From Yoonia sp. (lineage in GTDB: Bacteria > Pseudomonadota > Alphaproteobacteria > Rhodobacterales > Rhodobacteraceae): a DNA stretch of 6,685 bases. Both the position numbers and the translations under genes were made by a program. Within the stretch, counting starts at the first letter, position 1, and each line of letters begins with the position of its first letter. Positions 1 to 6,632 of the stretch are shown here, in pieces. Below the pieces are notes generated by a model, which worked only from the letters and a program-made list of their open reading frames with translations, was not told the origin of the DNA and did not search any database. Location of the stretch: assembly GCA_020627605.1 (NCBI GenBank), contig JAHDGO010000090.1, positions 908-7,592 of the forward strand. The letters run 5' to 3'.

Positions 1-538
1 TGTAAGCGGCGGATTTGATGCCGGCCTCGTCGCCTGCCTGCTCTGATTGCAATTCAACCTTATAGCCCTTCTTCTCGGCCCAGCGGACATACATGCGCGC
101 CAGCATATTGGCCCAGTCACAGCTTTCGGTGCCACCGGCACCGGCGTTGATCTCCAGAAAGGTGTCGTTGCCGTCCGCCTCGCCGTCCAGCAGCGCCTCC
201 AGCTCTTTCTCGGCGGCTTTGGTGGCCAATTTGGCCAATGCCGCCTCTGCCTCTGCCACGACCTCTGTGTCGTCTTCCATCTCGCCCAGTTCGATCAGCT
301 CGATGTTGTCAGACAGCTCTTGCTTGATACCGTTGTAGTTGGCCATGGCATCAACCAGCAACTGCCTGTCGCGCATCAGCTTTTGCGCCGCGTCCGGGTC
401 GTCCCACAGGGTCGGGTCTTCAACCCGTGCATTGAATTCCTCCAAACGGTGCGGGGCCGTTTCCACGTCCATCCGCTGCGCAAGCAGGTTCAGCGATTTC
501 TCAATCGCGTCCACGATATTCTGGGTCTCTGCGCGCAT
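1..538 (-). CDS. prfB: Peptide chain release factor 2 (RF2), N-terminal part, cut by the window edge
   Basis: RF2 recognises UGA and UAA stop codons in the ribosomal A site and triggers release of the finished peptide. About 179 residues are visible, roughly half of the usual 365-375. The first part (residues 1 to about 115) is the charged, helical N-terminal domain with the family-typical RLEEFNARVEDPTLWDDP stretch near residue 31. It is followed by the PCRF domain with EINAGAGGTESCDWANMLAR, a strong RF signature. The stop-recognition SPF loop and the catalytic GGQ loop would lie beyond the left edge. The ATG at 538 is preceded by AGG at 545-547, six bases upstream. The frame is continuous, so the autoregulatory frameshift known from the E. 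coli gene is absent. It lies 75 bp downstream of the PBP1A gene on the same strand and may be cotranscribed with it. Identification is very secure. Confidence 0.97.
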   Translation of the reverse strand, partial: MRAETQNIVDAIEKSLNLLAQRMDVETAPHRLEEFNARVEDPTLWDDPDAAQKLMRDRQLLVDAMANYNGIKQELSDNIELIELGEMEDDTEVVAEAEAALAKLATKAAEKELEALLDGEADGNDTFLEINAGAGGTESCDWANMLARMYVRWAEKKGYKVELQSEQAGDEAGIKSAAY

Positions 539-613
539 GGGGCACCTGCTTGGGAAGGGATTAGTCGTCTGGCATGGTCTTAGCGTGGCGTCGCACGGGC
601 GACAAGCCGCGCG
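539..613 (-). other. Short gap between PBP1A gene and prfB
   Basis: This 75-bp spacer contains the prfB ribosome binding site and a small perfect stem (590-594 with 599-603, 4-base loop) just after the PBP1A stop codon. The stem has no T run after it on the minus strand, so it is not a convincing Rho-independent terminator. I see no good promoter here. Read-through from the PBP1A gene into prfB is therefore the simplest reading, but this is inference. Confidence 0.4.
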
Positions 614-3130
614 TCAGTAAAGACCACCAGAGGACAGCGTGCCGAATGTGGCCTTGTCACCCACCGTGGCGGTTTCGCCCGTAGAGGTCGTGACCTGACG
701 CTGGGTGCGCGGCACCTCCTGAAACAGGGGCAGATCGGCAGCCATGGCAAAGCCGCCATCAAACGTCACACCAAACAGCGGCTCTTCGCCGGGGCGGAAA
801 CACTCACCAACAACATTGTCGCCGCTGGCACCGTTGGGCAAGCGCGCACCGCTGAACCGGTCAATATTGATAAATTGACAATCCGCTGGGACCGCAAAGG
901 GGCCAGAGCCGTATTCGGCAATCGCCTCTTTCAGGAAGCGGTTGAACACCGGCCCGCAGATCCCGCCGCCAGAGGCGCCATCGCCTAGCGAACGCGGCGT
1001 ATCATACCCGATGTAGCACCCGGCGACGATGTTCGATGAAAATCCAACGAACCACACGTCTTTGGCGTCGTTGGTTGTGCCAGTCTTGCCAGCGATCGGC
1101 ACCGACAGGTTGACCGTGCGGCTGGCCGTCCCGCGTTCCACCACGCCGCGCATCATGGATGTCAGCTGATAGGCGGTGATTTCATTCATCACGCGGTCAC
1201 GGTTGCTGACGATGCGGGGGGCTTCTTCCTGTGGCAGCAGCGGGTCGCCGCAGTTTACACAGGTCCGCTGGTCATGGCGGTAGACCGTATTGCCGTACCG
1301 GTCCTGCACGCGGTCAACCAGCGTCGGCTCTACACGTTCCCCGCCATTGGCGAACATTGCATAGGCGGCAACCATCTTGAACAGCGTCGTCTCATCCGAC
1401 CCAAGCGAGGCGGCCAGCACGCGGTTCATATCCTCATAGACGCCAAAGCGTTCAGCGTAACGGCCAACCGTATCAATACCGACCTCTTGCGCCAGACGAA
1501 TGGTCATCAGGTTCCGCGACCGTTCGATCCCCGTCCGCATCGGCGTCGGACCGTAGAACTGGTTGGACGAATTGCGCGGACGCCATGTGCCTTGCGGCGT
1601 GTTGATGGTGATCGGGGCGTCAACGATGATCGTCGCGGGTGTATAGCCACTGTCAAGGGCGGCGGCATAAACGAAGGGCTTGAAGGATGAACCGGGCTGC
1701 CGCTGCGCCTGTGTCGCGCGGTTAAAGACAGAGTGCTGATAGCTGAAGCCACCCTGCATCGCCAGAACGCGGCCGGTGTTGACGTCCATCGCCATGAACC
1801 CGCCCTGCACCTCTGGCACCTGGCGCAACGACCAGTTCTGGAAATTGCCGTCTTCATCGGTGGCGCGCACTACATGGACCACATCGCCGGGGGTGAAATT
1901 TTCAAAGAAATCGCCGATCAGCCAGCGGATATCGGCACGCGGGACGGTCGACGGTTCCGCATCGGTGGGCGTGACCCCTTCAATCCCGAGGGTCAGCGTG
2001 TTTTCTTCCACGTTCAGGATAACGGCCGGATACCACTGCCCGTCCAGCGCGATATCGCGCGGAACATTGGTCGCGGCGAGTGCGGGACGCCATTGGTCTT
2101 CGCTCTCCAACAATTCAGCCGCCAGCGTTTCACCTGTGCCGCGCCAGACGCCGGTTTCGCGGTCGTAATCCTGCAAGGCGCGTTGCAGGGATTGCGCCGC
2201 AGTGATCTGCAAATCAGGGTCAACCGTGGCGCGGATCGACAGACCGCCGGAAAAGAATTCTTCCTCACCAAAGTTCTGGCTAAGCTGACGACGGATTTCA
2301 TCGGTAAAGTAATCACGCTCTGGCAGATTCTCGCGGAAATCCTCAAAGTCGCCGCCCTGAACGGACAGCAGCGGCGCTTCACGCTCTGCATCATAGGTGG
2401 CGCGGTCGATATAACCGTTCTCGAACATCTCGCGCAGGGTGTTGTTGCGCCAGAATATCGCGGCATCGCGGTCGCGCACCGGGTGGCGGTTGCTGGGCGA
2501 TTTGGGCAGTGACGCAAGATAAGCTGCCTCGCCCGGTGACAGCTCTGTCAGCGGCTTGTTGAAATAGGTCAGCGCCGCCGCCGTCACGCCAAAACTGTTC
2601 TGACCCAGAAAAATCTCATTCAGGTAAAGCTCCAGAATGCGTTCCTTGGGCATCGCGCCTTCGATCCGCGCGGCCAGAATGATCTCTTTGATCTTCCGCT
2701 CGACAGAACGTGAGCCATCCAACAGGAAGTTCTTCATCACCTGCTGGGTGATGGTCGAGGCCCCGCGCAGGTTTTCGCCCCGCGACTGCACCGCATCGAC
2801 GAAAGCCGACACCATGCCCATGGGGTCATAGCCTGCGTGTTCATAAAAATTCTTGTCCTCGGCGGAAATGAACGCCTGTTTGACCAGATCGGGAATTTCC
2901 TCTGCCGGGGTGAACAAGCGCCGCTCCACCGCGAATTCGTCGATGATCTGTCCCTCGCCGGAATAGATGCGGCTGATGGTCTTTGGCGTGTATTGCGACA
3001 GTGTTTCATAGCTGGGCAGGTCGCGCCCATACATGTAAAGCACACCGCCCACGACAAAGGCCCCCATGATCAGGCCAAGGGTCAGCATCGTGAAGATGGC
3101 GCCAAAGAAGGAGGAAACAAAACGTAGCAC
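614..3130 (-). CDS. mrcA: Penicillin-binding protein 1A, bifunctional transglycosylase/transpeptidase
   Basis: This class A PBP polymerises lipid II into glycan strands and cross-links the stem peptides on the outer face of the inner membrane. With a GTG start at 3130 it has 838 residues. One membrane helix spans about residues 8-34. The GT51 transglycosylase domain follows, with EDKNFYEH (91-98, catalytic E91), GASTITQQ (123-130), RKIKE (145-149) and ILELYLNEIFLG (165-176). An OB-like insert lies at about 300-440. The transpeptidase has SSFK (catalytic S481, K484), SRN (538-540) and KTGT (682-685), so both active sites look intact. Six cysteines sit at 624, 627, 705, 725, 751 and 777. An in-frame ATG at 3214 would add 28 residues. 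I reject it because relatives begin near the LRFVSSFF stretch and because the extension overlaps a near-consensus promoter. An AGGA lies 13 bases before the GTG, a rather long spacing. The gene sits between the amidase gene and prfB. Confidence 0.95.
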   Translation of the reverse strand: MLRFVSSFFGAIFTMLTLGLIMGAFVVGGVLYMYGRDLPSYETLSQYTPKTISRIYSGEGQIIDEFAVERRLFTPAEEIPDLVKQAFISAEDKNFYEHAGYDPMGMVSAFVDAVQSRGENLRGASTITQQVMKNFLLDGSRSVERKIKEIILAARIEGAMPKERILELYLNEIFLGQNSFGVTAAALTYFNKPLTELSPGEAAYLASLPKSPSNRHPVRDRDAAIFWRNNTLREMFENGYIDRATYDAEREAPLLSVQGGDFEDFRENLPERDYFTDEIRRQLSQNFGEEEFFSGGLSIRATVDPDLQITAAQSLQRALQDYDRETGVWRGTGETLAAELLESEDQWRPALAATNVPRDIALDGQWYPAVILNVEENTLTLGIEGVTPTDAEPSTVPRADIRWLIGDFFENFTPGDVVHVVRATDEDGNFQNWSLRQVPEVQGGFMAMDVNTGRVLAMQGGFSYQHSVFNRATQAQRQPGSSFKPFVYAAALDSGYTPATIIVDAPITINTPQGTWRPRNSSNQFYGPTPMRTGIERSRNLMTIRLAQEVGIDTVGRYAERFGVYEDMNRVLAASLGSDETTLFKMVAAYAMFANGGERVEPTLVDRVQDRYGNTVYRHDQRTCVNCGDPLLPQEEAPRIVSNRDRVMNEITAYQLTSMMRGVVERGTASRTVNLSVPIAGKTGTTNDAKDVWFVGFSSNIVAGCYIGYDTPRSLGDGASGGGICGPVFNRFLKEAIAEYGSGPFAVPADCQFINIDRFSGARLPNGASGDNVVGECFRPGEEPLFGVTFDGGFAMAADLPLFQEVPRTQRQVTTSTGETATVGDKATFGTLSSGGLY

Positions 3131-3160
3131 GGCGACAATACAGTCCTTTTGGGTGTGGGC

Positions 3161-3189
3161 CTTATACGCCCGGGCGCGGGGATGGTCAA
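3161..3189 (-). promoter_or_regulatory. Predicted sigma-70-type promoter of the PBP1A gene
   Basis: On the minus strand a -35 box TTGACC (3184-3189) and a -10 box TATAAG (3161-3166) are separated by exactly 17 bases. Each box matches the consensus at five of six positions. A transcript start would be expected near 3154, leaving a leader of about 24 bases before the GTG at 3130, with AGGA at 3144-3147 inside it. This arrangement supports the shorter PBP1A start, since an ATG at 3214 would lie upstream of the promoter. It also implies that PBP1A, and possibly prfB, can be expressed independently of the upstream amidase operon. The match is seen directly; its activity is inferred. Confidence 0.6.
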
Positions 3190-3263
3190 AAGGCCAAATG
3201 CCGCGCTCGGCCATTAGATGCCAGCACGGCGATCACATTCAGATGACCGCTTGCGCAGGGTTT

Positions 3264-3386
3264 GTGCAGGGGTCATCCCGCCACCAAGTTACGCTCATCC
3301 GGCAACCGCAGGGCCATCTCTCGCAGCAGCGCTCGGATGCGTGCGCGGCTGCCGTCAGATCAATCTGGCAGTGCATGGGGTCATCC
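3264..3386. repeat. Imperfect direct repeat pair, 15/16 bp
   Basis: The plus-strand copies are gtgcaggggtcatcc at 3264-3278 and gtgcatggggtcatcc at 3371-3386. They are identical apart from one inserted T and are separated by 92 bases. The distal copy ends five bases before the amidase stop codon. The left copy also forms part of a loose tandem (3251-3261 and 3262-3272, nine of eleven bases alike). The pair could mark a small local duplication or an insertion scar, or could be coincidence. Confidence 0.45.
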
Positions 3387-3390
3387 TGCG

Positions 3391-4545
3391 CTAGCGGGCC
3401 AGCAATGAAACCGTATCTGCAATCGCCGCGATGATCCGCGCACGGCCAGCGACAGTGGCCAGCACGGCGCGATCTTCGACATTCGACAGAAAGCCAATCT
3501 CGATCAGCAGGCTGGGAAACTCCGCCGCCGTCAGCACGGCAAACTGTCCCTCACGCAAGGGGCTGTTGTTCATGCGCACCCCGGCGTTGCGCAGGGATGA
3601 CACCAGCGCCGTGGCGATCCGGCGCGACTCTGGCCCGGTTTGCGCCCGCGCGAGATCCATCAATGCGGTGGCCACGCGATCCTCTGCTGTTTCCAGATCG
3701 ACACCGGCCAGCAGATCACCCCTTTCGTGCCTCTCTACCATGCGCTGTGCGGCGGCATCGCCACCGTCCTGCGACAGGGTATAAACGGTGGCCCCTTGCA
3801 CCGCGTCATCATCCAGCGCGTCGGCATGCAGGGACAGGAACACATCCGCGCCGACCTGCCGCGCCAGTGTCAGCCGCGTAGTCAGCGGCACAAAGCTGTC
3901 AGTCTCGCGGGTCAGCACGGCCCTGACGCGCGGCAGGCTGTTCAACGCGTTCGCCAGTTCTGCGGCCATCACCAGGGTCAGGTCGGCCTCTTTCACGCCG
4001 CCCTGCGTCGCACCGGGATCGATGCCGCCATGACCGGGGTCAATCACCACAACATAGTCTTCGCTGCGGGCAATGGCCGATGCCACAGCGCTGTCAAAAC
4101 CTGTGACAACCTCCCACCCCGGATCGGGTGGCGCGCCGCTGGCGGCGGCGAATTCCTCTGCCGAGGCGCGTTCCAGCACCACCTGCAGCGTTGCGCCATC
4201 TTCGGTGGCGCGCATACCCGCCTCCGACACGGTCAGGGGTTCGGCCAGATCAACCACCATACGTGACCAGCCGGGGCGCAAGGGGCCAATGCGGACAGCC
4301 GCGGCCCGGTCACCGCTGCGAATGGCGTCAGGGTCTATGGCGTCAAAGCTGGCCCCCTCAAAATCCAGGACCAGCCTGCGCGGATCATCCAGCGTAAAAA
4401 CGCGGTAAGGCACAATTTCTGCCAGCCCCAGCGTGACCTCCAGCGTCCACCAGCCGTCACGCACCGCACTGCGGTCAGGGTCAACCGCGACCTGCGCAAA
4501 GGCCATGCTGGCCGAAAGGACCCATGCAAGCACCCAACGTATCAT
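3391..4545 (-). CDS. amiC: Periplasmic N-acetylmuramoyl-L-alanine amidase (AmiC type)
   Basis: This zinc amidase cuts the bond between N-acetylmuramic acid and L-alanine in peptidoglycan, normally to separate daughter cells. The 384-residue protein starts with a Sec signal peptide (about 1-17, ending AMAFA). An AMIN domain (about 30-125) follows, which in relatives targets the enzyme to envelope or septal sites. The Amidase_3 catalytic domain (about 164-382) has the expected zinc ligands: H172 in DPGHGG, E186 in VKEADL and H240 in SLHADA. The catalytic glutamate is E349 in LIEIGFLSN. A segment at about 276-303, before the last catalytic strand, matches the place where AmiB/AmiC-type enzymes carry an autoinhibitory helix. 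The ATG at 4545 overlaps the aminotransferase stop as ATGA. The bases just upstream are G-rich with no good Shine-Dalgarno site, which suggests translational coupling. The product call is firm; the symbol is by family resemblance. Confidence 0.94.
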   Translation of the reverse strand: MIRWVLAWVLSASMAFAQVAVDPDRSAVRDGWWTLEVTLGLAEIVPYRVFTLDDPRRLVLDFEGASFDAIDPDAIRSGDRAAAVRIGPLRPGWSRMVVDLAEPLTVSEAGMRATEDGATLQVVLERASAEEFAAASGAPPDPGWEVVTGFDSAVASAIARSEDYVVVIDPGHGGIDPGATQGGVKEADLTLVMAAELANALNSLPRVRAVLTRETDSFVPLTTRLTLARQVGADVFLSLHADALDDDAVQGATVYTLSQDGGDAAAQRMVERHERGDLLAGVDLETAEDRVATALMDLARAQTGPESRRIATALVSSLRNAGVRMNNSPLREGQFAVLTAAEFPSLLIEIGFLSNVEDRAVLATVAGRARIIAAIADTVSLLAR

Positions 4546-5687
4546 GCCCCGCGCCCCCGCATGAAATCAGCCAATCGTCGCAATCCTTCCTGAATATCCA
4601 CGGTAGAACGCGCATAGGAAAACCGCAGCCAGTGATGGCCCCGTTCTGCATCAAAATCGAGGCCCGGCGTCACCGCGACCCCTGCCTGATCCAGTATCTC
4701 AGCGGCAAAGGCGCGGGCGTCATCGGTAAATTCCGATACATCGACATAAACATAAAACGCCCCGTCCGGCGGCGCGAAATTGCGCAAACCTGCCGCCTGC
4801 AAGCCATCAATCATCAGCCTGCGGTTGGCGGCATAAACGGCCTTGTTCGCCTGCAATTCGTCCACACAGTCCATCGCATGCAGCGCCAGACGCTGAGCGG
4901 CATGGGGCGCGCAGATGAACATGTTCTGTGCCAGCCGTTCGACCCGGCGCACATGGTCCTCTGGCACCACCATCCAGCCGACGCGCCAGCCTGTCATGCT
5001 GAAATATTTCGAGAAGGAGTTCACGACATAGACGTCATCCGTGACCTGCAATGCAGTCACCGGCGTCTGATCATAGTCGATGCCATGATATATCTCGTCA
5101 GAGATCAGGGCCGCATCGGCCTCCGCACAGGCACGGGCCAAATCAGCCAGTGCGGGTTGATCCAGCATTGTGCCGGTCGGATTGGCGGGCGAGGCCACAA
5201 CCAGCCCGTCCAGATCATGCGCCGCTACATCATCGGGGCGCGGCTGAAACCGCTGCGCCAGCGTTGTGGGAATATCGACAGGGGTCAGACCAACGGCCTT
5301 CAGGATTTGCCGGTATGAGGGGTAGCAAGGCGTGCCCAGCCCCACGCGCGCGCCATTGTCGAAAAGCGAGGAGAACGCCAACAGGAAGGCGCCAGAGGCC
5401 CCGCTGGTGATGACCACCCGCGACGGGTCCAGCGTGACACCGTACCAATCTGCATAATGCTGGGCGATGTGGGCGCGCAGCTCTGGCAGGCCCAGACCAA
5501 CCGTGTAGCCCAGCGGATCAGCCATATCCGCAATCAGCTTTGCTTTGGCGGCCTCTGGCGCGCCGGTGCCGGGCTGGCCCACCTCCATATGGATGATGTG
5601 ACGGCCCGCCGCCTCTGCCTGACGCGCAGCCTCCATCACGTCCATCACGATGAACGGATCAACATCACCGCGCATTGATTGTCGCAT
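4542..5687 (-). CDS. Fold-type I PLP-dependent aminotransferase (class I/II), substrate unknown
   Basis: The 381-residue enzyme has the complete set of class I aminotransferase marks: YTVGLGLPELR (61-71), TSGASGAF (94-101), SPANPTG (166-172, N169), SDEIYHG (196-202, D197 and Y200), SFSKYFSMTGWRVGW (224-238, with K227 as the PLP Schiff-base lysine and R235 near the phosphate) and LRFSYA (354-359, R355 as the likely carboxylate-binding arginine). It should be cytoplasmic; no signal peptide is present. I chose the ATG at 5687 because AAGAGG lies six bases upstream and because family members begin close to MRGDVDPF. An upstream ATG at 5744 would add a 19-residue basic tail that does not look like the family. 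It resembles the aspartate/alanine/aromatic aminotransferase group, but the amino donor and acceptor cannot be read from sequence. The stop overlaps the amidase start by four bases, so the two are probably co-translated. Confidence 0.92.
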   Translation of the reverse strand: MRQSMRGDVDPFIVMDVMEAARQAEAAGRHIIHMEVGQPGTGAPEAAKAKLIADMADPLGYTVGLGLPELRAHIAQHYADWYGVTLDPSRVVITSGASGAFLLAFSSLFDNGARVGLGTPCYPSYRQILKAVGLTPVDIPTTLAQRFQPRPDDVAAHDLDGLVVASPANPTGTMLDQPALADLARACAEADAALISDEIYHGIDYDQTPVTALQVTDDVYVVNSFSKYFSMTGWRVGWMVVPEDHVRRVERLAQNMFICAPHAAQRLALHAMDCVDELQANKAVYAANRRLMIDGLQAAGLRNFAPPDGAFYVYVDVSEFTDDARAFAAEILDQAGVAVTPGLDFDAERGHHWLRFSYARSTVDIQEGLRRLADFMRGRGA

Positions 5688-5823
5688 CTGCCGCCTCTTG
5701 GGTTTCTTGGCCCCTGTTTGCCTGCGCCCATGGGGCGGCGTCAATGGACAACCTGCGTGGACGGCGGGGCGGCGCGCGCTACCTGCTTGGGCAAGTCATT
5801 GCAACAAGCCAGAGGATCATCCG
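5688..5823. promoter_or_regulatory. Divergent intergenic region between aminotransferase and MBL hydrolase genes
   Basis: Both flanking genes are read outward, so promoters for each must lie in or near these 136 bases. The two ribosome binding sites are clear: AAGAGG on the minus strand before 5687 and AGAGG on the plus strand, eight bases before 5824. A TTGACG on the minus strand is a possible -35 box for the aminotransferase, but no good -10 follows. For the plus strand I see no convincing hexamer pair. A short inverted repeat (5725-5729 with 5733-5737) is present, too small to call an operator. Confidence 0.4.
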
Positions 5824-6594
5824 ATGCCAAACCGACGCCATTTCCTGACAGGGGCTGCCGCCATGGGCGGGATCACCCTGCTGCCCTACCGCCTGACCGC
5901 AGCCAGCCACGCAGGCCACGACAGCTTTGCATCCGCCACGGGTGCGGTGGTGATCACCCCTGTCAGTCATGCCTCTTTCGTGATGGAAACACCGATGGGC
6001 GTGGTCTACGTCGACCCGGTTGGAGGCGCTGACCTTTATGAGGGTATGCCAGTGCCGGACCTGATCCTGATCACCCATGAACACGGCGATCACTACAACG
6101 CCGAAACGCTGGCTGGGGTGATGGGCGACAGCACCCAGATGATCACCAACCCTGCCGTTTATGACATGCTGTCAGCCGATATGCAGACGCGGGCGTCATC
6201 CATGGGCAACGGCGACGCCGCCGCCGCAAACGGTGTGCAGGTCGAGGCGATCCCGGCCTACAACACCACCGAAGGGCGCGAGAATTTCCACCCACAGGGG
6301 CGCGACAACGGCTATGTCGTCACGGTGGACGGTCTGCGCATCTATATTTCCGGCGATACCGAGGACATCCCAGAAATGCGGGCGCTGGAAAACATCGACA
6401 TCGCCTTTGTCTGCATGAACCTGCCATTCACCATGGATGCAGGGGCCGCCGCATCGGCGGTGACAGAGTTCGCACCGACCTACGTCTACCCCTACCACTA
6501 CCGTGGCCGGGACAACGGCACACAGGACCCGGCCGAGTTTGCCGCGATGCTGGAAGGCGATATCGAGGCGAAAATGGGCGCGTGGTACGGGTAA
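5824..6594 (+). CDS. Tat-exported metallo-beta-lactamase-fold hydrolase
   Basis: The 256-residue protein begins with a twin-arginine signal: N3-R4-R5-H6-F7-L8, a hydrophobic stretch at about 10-21, and probable cleavage near residues 27-30. It should therefore be folded in the cytoplasm and exported to the periplasm. The mature part is a compact metallo-beta-lactamase fold of the UlaG/YtkL-like type. It has THEHGDH (84-90; H85, H87, D89, H90 as metal ligands), H156 in NFHPQG, D178 in SGDTED and H225 in YPYHYRG, so a two-metal site looks complete. The substrate is unknown; relatives include lactonases and many uncharacterised hydrolases, and there is no sign of true beta-lactamase identity. 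The ATG at 5824 has AGAGG eight bases upstream and places the Tat motif at the extreme N-terminus. An in-frame start at 5650 would bury that motif and run antisense into the aminotransferase gene. A hairpin follows the stop. Confidence 0.92.
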   Translation: MPNRRHFLTGAAAMGGITLLPYRLTAASHAGHDSFASATGAVVITPVSHASFVMETPMGVVYVDPVGGADLYEGMPVPDLILITHEHGDHYNAETLAGVMGDSTQMITNPAVYDMLSADMQTRASSMGNGDAAAANGVQVEAIPAYNTTEGRENFHPQGRDNGYVVTVDGLRIYISGDTEDIPEMRALENIDIAFVCMNLPFTMDAGAAASAVTEFAPTYVYPYHYRGRDNGTQDPAEFAAMLEGDIEAKMGAWYG

Positions 6595-6604
6595 AAGGAC
6601 AGAC

Positions 6605-6632
6605 GCCGCCACGCATAGGGTGTGGCGGCTTT
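6605..6632 (+). terminator. Probable Rho-independent terminator after the MBL gene
   Basis: GCCGCCAC (6605-6612) pairs perfectly with GTGGCGGC (6622-6629). A G-T and a C-G pair can extend the stem to ten pairs, leaving a five-base loop. Only three T residues follow (6630-6632), so the stem is strong but the T tract is weak. It begins ten bases after the TAA stop, the expected position for ending this transcript. Confidence 0.6.

Larger units (their letters stand above)
3131..3390 (-). other. 260-bp gap between amidase and PBP1A genes
   Basis: Besides the promoter, this gap holds an imperfect direct repeat and two short minus-strand open frames. One (3239-3376) would give a 45-residue peptide with six cysteines. 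It has an ATG with AGGA seven bases upstream. The other is open from 3273 to 3359 without a usable start near its beginning, but reads more like a normal alphaproteobacterial protein (for example RIRALLREMALRLPDERNLV). The two overlap in different frames, so they may be remnants of one broken small gene, or chance. No clear Rho-independent terminator follows the amidase stop. Confidence 0.35.

Noticed and set aside
47..583. Plus-strand open frame opposite prfB (178 codons)
   Set aside because: The minus strand reads clean RF2 across the same bases, including the PCRF signature.
590..603. Stem with 4-base loop after the PBP1A stop as a terminator
   Set aside because: Only five base pairs and no T run on the minus strand.
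1733..2512. Long plus-strand open frame opposite the PBP1A gene (259 codons)
   Set aside because: It is the antisense shadow of a well-supported gene with all catalytic motifs on the minus strand; its translation shows no recognisable domain and GC-rich DNA often leaves such frames open.
3640..4266. Plus-strand open frame opposite the amidase gene (208 codons)
   Set aside because: Antisense shadow; the amidase on the minus strand has every zinc ligand and the catalytic glutamate.
4524..5318. Long plus-strand open frame opposite the aminotransferase gene (264 codons)
   Set aside because: It lies antisense to a complete PLP enzyme and its translation has no family-like pattern.
5725..5737. 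CGCCC-ATG-GGGCG inverted repeat as an operator
   Set aside because: Five-base GC arms are expected by chance in DNA of this composition, and no matching second site is seen.
5688..5744. 19-residue basic extension of the aminotransferase
   Set aside because: The ATG at 5687 has AAGAGG at ideal spacing and family proteins begin there; the extension is intergenic-like and shows no family resemblance.
5650..5823. N-terminal extension of the MBL hydrolase by 58 residues
   Set aside because: It would bury the twin-arginine signal inside the protein and overlap the aminotransferase gene; the ATG at 5824 has its own ribosome binding site.
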